A stretch of DNA of 53,797 nucleotides from UBA5336 sp964492485 (lineage in GTDB: Bacteria; Pseudomonadota; Alphaproteobacteria; Caulobacterales; Hyphomonadaceae): positions 1 to 53,797 of the forward strand of contig CAZBKM010000016.1 in assembly GCA_964492485.1 (NCBI GenBank), given 5' to 3'. Shown piece by piece: positions 49,489 through 53,797 of the stretch; positions within the stretch are counted from its first letter, which is position 1; each line of letters starts with the position of its first letter. Made by a program: the position numbers and the translations under genes. The notes beneath the pieces were generated by a model, which worked only from the letters and a program-made list of their open reading frames with translations, searched no databases and was not told the origin of the DNA.

Positions 49489-52173
49489 TCAGCCACCGGC
49501 TGGCGAGGGGGTGTCGCTGCCTTGACCCGACAGGCGGTCGCGGCGCTCGAACACGAACCGCTGATAGAACAGCGCGACACCGATCAGGGCGACGCCAAGC
49601 CCGATCAGGCTTGCAGCTCGCATGGCACCGGTCAATTGTCCCAGGTCGACCAGGAACACCTTCGCGACCGATAGCAGCAGAAGGCCCAGCGAGACGTAGC
49701 GCACCGAGGCTCGCCGGCGCAGTACGCCCCAGACCAGCAGCACGAGGGCCAGGCCGATCCAGGCCACCGAATAGGCCCACATTTCCGTGTCGCTGGCCGG
49801 GCCGGTCCCCAGATCCGGTCCCCGCACGCTGCGGCGGGCTTCGGCCGTGACCCAGACGAACGCGGCGCCCATGGCGGCCAGTCCGGTCAGGGTCGCCGCC
49901 GTGGCGCGGCCGTGCCGGTGATGGGCGGCGGATTGAGCGGCCAGGAACAGTCCGGGCAGGGCGAATGCCGGCACCAGAAGGTTCAGTACAGGCCAGCCGC
50001 TGGCCCGGGCCACGTCCAGCAGGGTCACGCCATAGACGAGAGCGCCGATCCCGATCAGGCTCGCCACGGCTTCCACCACCGTCCAGAAGCGTCCCCGTGA
50101 CGCCGCGAACCGCCAGGCCAGGCTTGCGGCCATGCCCGTATAGGCGATCGCGTAGCCCGAAGCCTCGCCCAGTCCGGCTTCGGGACCGAACAGCCGGCCC
50201 CCGCCAGCGGCATGTCGAATCAGAAGTCCGACCCCGGCCATGGCGATCACCATTGCGGCACCGTCATAGGCGCGCATCCGCAGACGGTCCCCTGCCCAGA
50301 GCCGTCCCCCCAGCCCCAGGGCTATGACGGCCAAAGCTAGGGCGGCGCCGAGTTCGTTGACCACGGGCAGGGGCCCGATTTCGGCACCGCGCAACATGCC
50401 TGGCCGCGCGAGCAGGACGACCGCAGCCCCCGCGGCCAGCGTCCCGGACCAGGCAAGGGTCAGGAGTGGGAAACGGCGGTGAATGGCGGCGATGGCCAGC
50501 GCCACCACGGCCATGGCCGGGCCAAACCAGAGATCTTCCAGGACGAGGAAAGGGCTGAGGGCGGCTGCCAGCGCCGTGGCCAGCGCATAGGCGGCCGCTG
50601 CACCCGGGTGGCGGGCAAAGCCCGGATCGGTGGCCCGCAGCCGGTCAAGCACGGTACCGGTCAGGACCGCAAGGCCGAGCGCACCGAGCCCCCAGGAAAG
50701 GCCTGGCTCCATTCCCCATCGCCAGAACGCCAATGCAAGCAGACCGACAGGTGTCAGCGCCCCGGCCATGGCCAGCGGGGCGCGCACGGTCAAGGTGGAT
50801 TGCAGCGCCAGGCCAAGCAGGGCGTAGACGAGCCCGGCCGCCAGGAACGCCGGGCTGAGACCTGGATGACCGTCCGGCCAGAGCACCAGGCCGCACCCGG
50901 TGAGCGCTGCGGACATCGGCGCAAGCAGCCCGTAGCCTTCGCGCCGCCACGCCGCGAGCAGGCTGATCCCGCCGTGCAGGCACAGGCCGGCAATGGGCCA
51001 GGCGAGACTTGCCGGATCGCGGGCACTCAACAGGATGACACCACCTCCCAGGGCCCAGAAGGCGTAAGCGGCAAACAGCGTCTCGCCGCGCTGCCGGATC
51101 AGCCAGACGACGCTGCCCGGACGGGTGGGTGGCAGGATGGGCTGTCGCGCGGCCCCAAGCGCGAAGCCGAGCCCCGCGACGCCAGTGCCCAGCGCGTAGG
51201 CGGGGAGGGCCCAGGCGGTGGCTGCATCCATATCGCCGAGCGCGAGAAAACCCCAGACTGCCGTTCCTGCAAGGCTGATCCAGGACATGAACCGCCAGCC
51301 CCGGACCCGGATGAGGGCAAGTCCGACCCAGGTCACCAAGGTCACAAACGGCAGGACATCCACGGCACTGCCCGCGTTCGCGCCGGTGAGTGCCGGAGCG
51401 GCATAGGCGCCGGCGAGCCCGATAACGGCCAGCAGCGGGCCATATTTCAGGCTCAGCGAGAGGGCGACCACGGAGACGGCCGAAAACGCCGCCAGGGTCA
51501 GAAGCGGCGGCAGGAGTTCATAGAGCAGGCCTGCAGCGAGGCTCGCACCGTACAGCGAGAGGACGCCGGCGCCCGCCAGGATGGCGGGGAGCCAGCGCAA
51601 GGCCCCCTCGGCGGTGCGGATCAACCCGGCGCGTTCGCCGCGCAACGCAGCCGCGATCAGCCCGAGGCCGAACATGGCGGCAGCGCCGGTGCGCGCCACG
51701 GGCCCGAAAAGTCCGGCATCCACCGCCACACGCACCAGGAGAAGCCCTCCGAGCGCAAGCGCAAGCCCGCCCGTCCAGACGGCCCAATTGCCGGCCAGGC
51801 GACGTTCCCAGTCGACCGATCGGTGCGCGGATCCGGCAAGGGCGGCCAGGGGCGCCGGGCCTGGCGGGGCGCTGTCGCGATCCGTCGGCTGGCGCCGGGT
51901 GTCTGGTGGAGCTGTTTCGCCAGACGCACGGGCGTATGCCTGCGCCGCTCGCGGCGGTGGGGTGTCCGGCCGAGCGGCCGCCTGGACCGGACGCTGGGGC
52001 GTCGATGCCGGGCTTGCAGGTGCGACGCGGTCACCGGCGGCCTGAAGCGCGGCCCGCAGCGCTGCGTTCTCGCGTTGCAGGGTGCGTGTGCGATGGAAGG
52101 CCACGAGACCGAAGATCGGGGCCACCACGATCCAGGCCGCCAGCATGATCAGAATGGCGATGATCGCATCCAT
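49489..52173 (-). CDS. DUF2339 family polytopic membrane protein
   Basis: 894 aa. One N-terminal helix (AIIAILIMLAAWIVVAPIFGL) is followed by a short coiled coil (RTLQRENAALRAALQ) and a Pro/Ala-rich linker to ~110. Around 25 more hydrophobic segments follow, and the DUF2339 C-terminal block ends it (SVRYVSLGLLLLSVAKVFLVDL then IGLGVALIGVALFYQRFVF). Function unknown; the family is proposed to be transporter- or glycosyltransferase-like without proof. It lies between dnaJ and dapB, which tend to be neighbours in alphaproteobacteria as I recall, so it may be an insertion into that pair. Confidence 0.88.
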   Translation of the reverse strand: MDAIIAILIMLAAWIVVAPIFGLVAFHRTRTLQRENAALRAALQAAGDRVAPASPASTPQRPVQAAARPDTPPPRAAQAYARASGETAPPDTRRQPTDRDSAPPGPAPLAALAGSAHRSVDWERRLAGNWAVWTGGLALALGGLLLVRVAVDAGLFGPVARTGAAAMFGLGLIAAALRGERAGLIRTAEGALRWLPAILAGAGVLSLYGASLAAGLLYELLPPLLTLAAFSAVSVVALSLSLKYGPLLAVIGLAGAYAAPALTGANAGSAVDVLPFVTLVTWVGLALIRVRGWRFMSWISLAGTAVWGFLALGDMDAATAWALPAYALGTGVAGLGFALGAARQPILPPTRPGSVVWLIRQRGETLFAAYAFWALGGGVILLSARDPASLAWPIAGLCLHGGISLLAAWRREGYGLLAPMSAALTGCGLVLWPDGHPGLSPAFLAAGLVYALLGLALQSTLTVRAPLAMAGALTPVGLLALAFWRWGMEPGLSWGLGALGLAVLTGTVLDRLRATDPGFARHPGAAAAYALATALAAALSPFLVLEDLWFGPAMAVVALAIAAIHRRFPLLTLAWSGTLAAGAAVVLLARPGMLRGAEIGPLPVVNELGAALALAVIALGLGGRLWAGDRLRMRAYDGAAMVIAMAGVGLLIRHAAGGGRLFGPEAGLGEASGYAIAYTGMAASLAWRFAASRGRFWTVVEAVASLIGIGALVYGVTLLDVARASGWPVLNLLVPAFALPGLFLAAQSAAHHRHGRATAATLTGLAAMGAAFVWVTAEARRSVRGPDLGTGPASDTEMWAYSVAWIGLALVLLVWGVLRRRASVRYVSLGLLLLSVAKVFLVDLGQLTGAMRAASLIGLGVALIGVALFYQRFVFERRDRLSGQGSDTPSPAGG

Positions 52174-52335
52174 GGCCGATCCGGGTCCCCCTGCCGGTGC
52201 GCACCGCCAGCGGCCCCGGCTCAGGTCCGCAATGGTACGACGCCCGCCTCACACTGGCGACCGTCACGGGTTTTGGGAAGTCCCCAGGGCAGATGGCCAC
52301 CGGCCAGCCCATGATGCGGCGCCTTGCGCCTTGTC

Positions 52336-52429
52336 GCGCCAAATGGGGAGCGGTCCGCGCAAGGGAAATGGTCCGGAACGGCGCTCTTGCGACTCCCGAC
52401 TGACCTTGAACCCCTTGGCGATGCGCTAG
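52336..52429. repeat. Strongly diverged A/B repeat (copy R6)
   Basis: Aligned by eye with R2, it keeps AAATGGGGAGCGGTCCGCGC against AAGTGGGACCCGGTTCGCG, then GACTCCCGACTGACCTTGA against GACTCCGATTGATTTGA, and ends GATGCGCTAG. The palindrome arms no longer pair. The terminal CTA (52426-52428) is the complement of the dnaJ TAG stop. It accounts for much of the 252-bp gap between DUF2339 and dnaJ. Confidence 0.55.
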
Positions 52430-53580
52430 TGAGGTCGCTTTTCGTCGCCGTCGGTCAGCCCGTCCCAGAACCGCTTGACCCGGCCCAGGAACCCTTCATG
52501 TTCGGGATGGCAATCGGCCCCTGACGCCTCGCAGAACTGGGTCAGCAATTCCTTCTGGCGCGAGGACAGGTTGCGCGGGGTTTCCACGAAGACTTCGACG
52601 AACAGGTCGCCCGGTTGTTGGCCGCGAAGGCTTGGCATTCCCTTGCCTCGAAGGCGCAGCTTACGGCCTGTCTGGGCGCCCTCGGGAATCGTCACCCGCG
52701 CGCGTCCGCCATCGATGGTGGGAATTTCGATCTCACCGCCCAGCGCCGCGGTCGTCATCGGAACCGGGGCGCGGCAATAAAGGTTCGGTCCATCGCGTTC
52801 GAAGATGTCGTGCTCGACCACGTCGATGAAGATGTAAAGGTCGCCACGCGGTCCGCCCTGGGCGCCGGGCTCGCCTTCGCCCTGGAGCCGGATGCGCATA
52901 CCGCTTTCCACACCCGGAGGAATGGAGACGGCCAGGGTTCGGTCGCGGCGAACCTGCCCGCTGCCCGAACAGGTTGCGCACGGATTCGGGATCAGCTGGC
53001 CCCGGCCGCCGCACCTTGGGCAGGCCCGTTCCATGGTGAAGAAGCCCTGTTGGGCCCGTACGCGGCCGGCCCCGCCGCACGTGGCGCAGGAGTCCGGCGA
53101 CGTGCCGGGCTTCGCGCCGGTCCCGCTGCAGGTGTCGCAACGATCCATGCCTGGGATGGTGATCTCGGTATCGCGCCCGCGAAACGCATCTTCCAGCGAG
53201 ACTTCCATGTCATAGCGCAGATCCGCGCCTCGGGACGGGCCACGGCGCCGGGTGCTGCCGAAACCGCCGCCGAAGACCTGGTTGAAGATGTTCTCGAAGA
53301 TGTCGCCGGGGTCACCACCGCCGAAGGGACCCTGGGCGCCTGCGCCCGAGCCGTTCGAGAAGGCGGCATGACCATAGCGGTCATAGGCGGCGCGCTTGTC
53401 GGGGTCCGACAGGATCGCATACGCCTCGCTGATGTCCTTGAACTTCTGTTCGGCTTCGGGGTCGCCCGGGTTCTGGTCGGGGTGGAACTTGAGCGCGAGC
53501 TTGCGATACGCGGATTTGAGCGCCTTCGCATCGACCCCGCGATCCACACCCAGAACCTCGTAATAATCCCGCTTGCTCAT
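52426..53580 (-). CDS. dnaJ: Chaperone DnaJ
   Basis: 384 aa. J domain (1-70) with HPD in KFHPDQNPGD, a Gly/Phe-rich linker (FSNGSGAGAQGPFGGGDPGDIF), four zinc-binding CxxCxGxG repeats (CDTCSGTG, CATCGGAG, CPRCGGRG, CATCSGSG) and a C-terminal substrate-binding domain. It stimulates DnaK ATPase. The ATG at 53580 (MSKRDYYEVL) is the usual start; a GTG two codons earlier exists. dnaK would be expected further upstream, beyond the window edge. The TAG stop lies in repeat R6. Confidence 0.98.
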   Translation of the reverse strand: MSKRDYYEVLGVDRGVDAKALKSAYRKLALKFHPDQNPGDPEAEQKFKDISEAYAILSDPDKRAAYDRYGHAAFSNGSGAGAQGPFGGGDPGDIFENIFNQVFGGGFGSTRRRGPSRGADLRYDMEVSLEDAFRGRDTEITIPGMDRCDTCSGTGAKPGTSPDSCATCGGAGRVRAQQGFFTMERACPRCGGRGQLIPNPCATCSGSGQVRRDRTLAVSIPPGVESGMRIRLQGEGEPGAQGGPRGDLYIFIDVVEHDIFERDGPNLYCRAPVPMTTAALGGEIEIPTIDGGRARVTIPEGAQTGRKLRLRGKGMPSLRGQQPGDLFVEVFVETPRNLSSRQKELLTQFCEASGADCHPEHEGFLGRVKRFWDGLTDGDEKRPH

Positions 53581-53797
53581 GCGCACCGATCCAATGTGTC
53601 TGCCCCTGAGACGCTGTCGGGAACGTGGGTGAGGCGGCGCAGACTTGCAAGGCGCCCGGCGAAATCACTGCGACTGGTCCCGGATCGCCGCCGCAGCGCA
53701 GCCAGGGCAGCGGCCCGATTTGCGCTGTACCCCGCGCTTTCGTCGTGGTCGTAAAGACTTATGGTGGTGGCCTCGGATACTTGACTCGTTTTACCGT
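53581..53797. other. Intergenic DNA upstream of dnaJ to the window end
   Basis: 217 bp with no convincing coding frame on either strand. A TTGACT hexamer occurs near 53781 on the plus strand but no partner -10 box is visible before the edge. It likely holds the dnaJ promoter or the dnaK-dnaJ spacer. Confidence 0.4.

Overview
The window looks like chromosomal DNA of a GC-rich alphaproteobacterium, most likely of the Caulobacterales/Maricaulales (Hyphomonadaceae-like) type. Reasons: a PodJ-like polarity protein with a CtrA-type box (TTAA-N7-TTAA) upstream, a NrtR-like 'NAD regulator' beside an HD hydrolase, the four-gene ligase-associated DNA damage set, DUF3126 after cysE, a MerR-controlled acyl-CoA degradation locus, and dnaJ and dapB close together. 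I see no tRNA, rRNA, CRISPR array, phage or insertion sequence. The window ends inside intergenic DNA on both sides.

Layout. 0.1-9.7 kb: housekeeping genes, mostly on the minus strand (NAD regulator + HD hydrolase, purB, trxB, a zinc-type CDF exporter, the ABC-F ATPase Uup, a bifunctional class A penicillin-binding protein), plus a 50-codon plus-strand gene candidate with its own terminator. 10.1-19.4 kb: the ligase-associated DNA repair set (ATP-dependent ligase, MBL exonuclease, Lhr-Core helicase, PdeM phosphoesterase). It is split into two divergent arms and interleaved with a two-TM protein, a 62-aa protein and an exported serine hydrolase. 19.5-22.8 kb: the PodJ-like protein. 22.9-30.5 kb: MerR regulator, two acyl-CoA dehydrogenases, thiolase and a FadB/FadJ-type fusion, with the same operator-like palindrome at two promoters. 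30.6-39.5 kb: universal stress protein, SRAP/YedK, alanine dehydrogenase, a Kef-type antiporter, a TorF-type porin, an SDR, a Ca2+/Na+ antiporter overlapping queF, and a nitroreductase. 39.6-44.8 kb: a TetR-RND efflux operon. 44.9-48.4 kb: cysE, DUF3126 and an OpuC-type osmolyte ABC transporter whose permease and binding domain are fused. 48.6-53.6 kb: dapB, a DUF2339 membrane protein and dnaJ on the minus strand.

The most notable non-coding feature is a family of about 100-bp mosaic palindromic repeats resembling RIME-type elements of rhizobia. At least six copies are visible (near 0.05, 9.7, 9.9, 19.4, 37.1 and 52.4 kb). Two subfamilies share one architecture: palindrome, T-rich spacer, second palindrome. 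In one copy an element of one subfamily sits inside the other. The outer TAG of the repeat serves as the stop codon of three genes (DNA ligase, PodJ-like, dnaJ). Two almost identical copies in inverted orientation bracket the 9.5-kb DNA repair block.

All calls come from reading the translated sequence and motifs by eye; no database search was run. Functional assignments rest on remembered family signatures.
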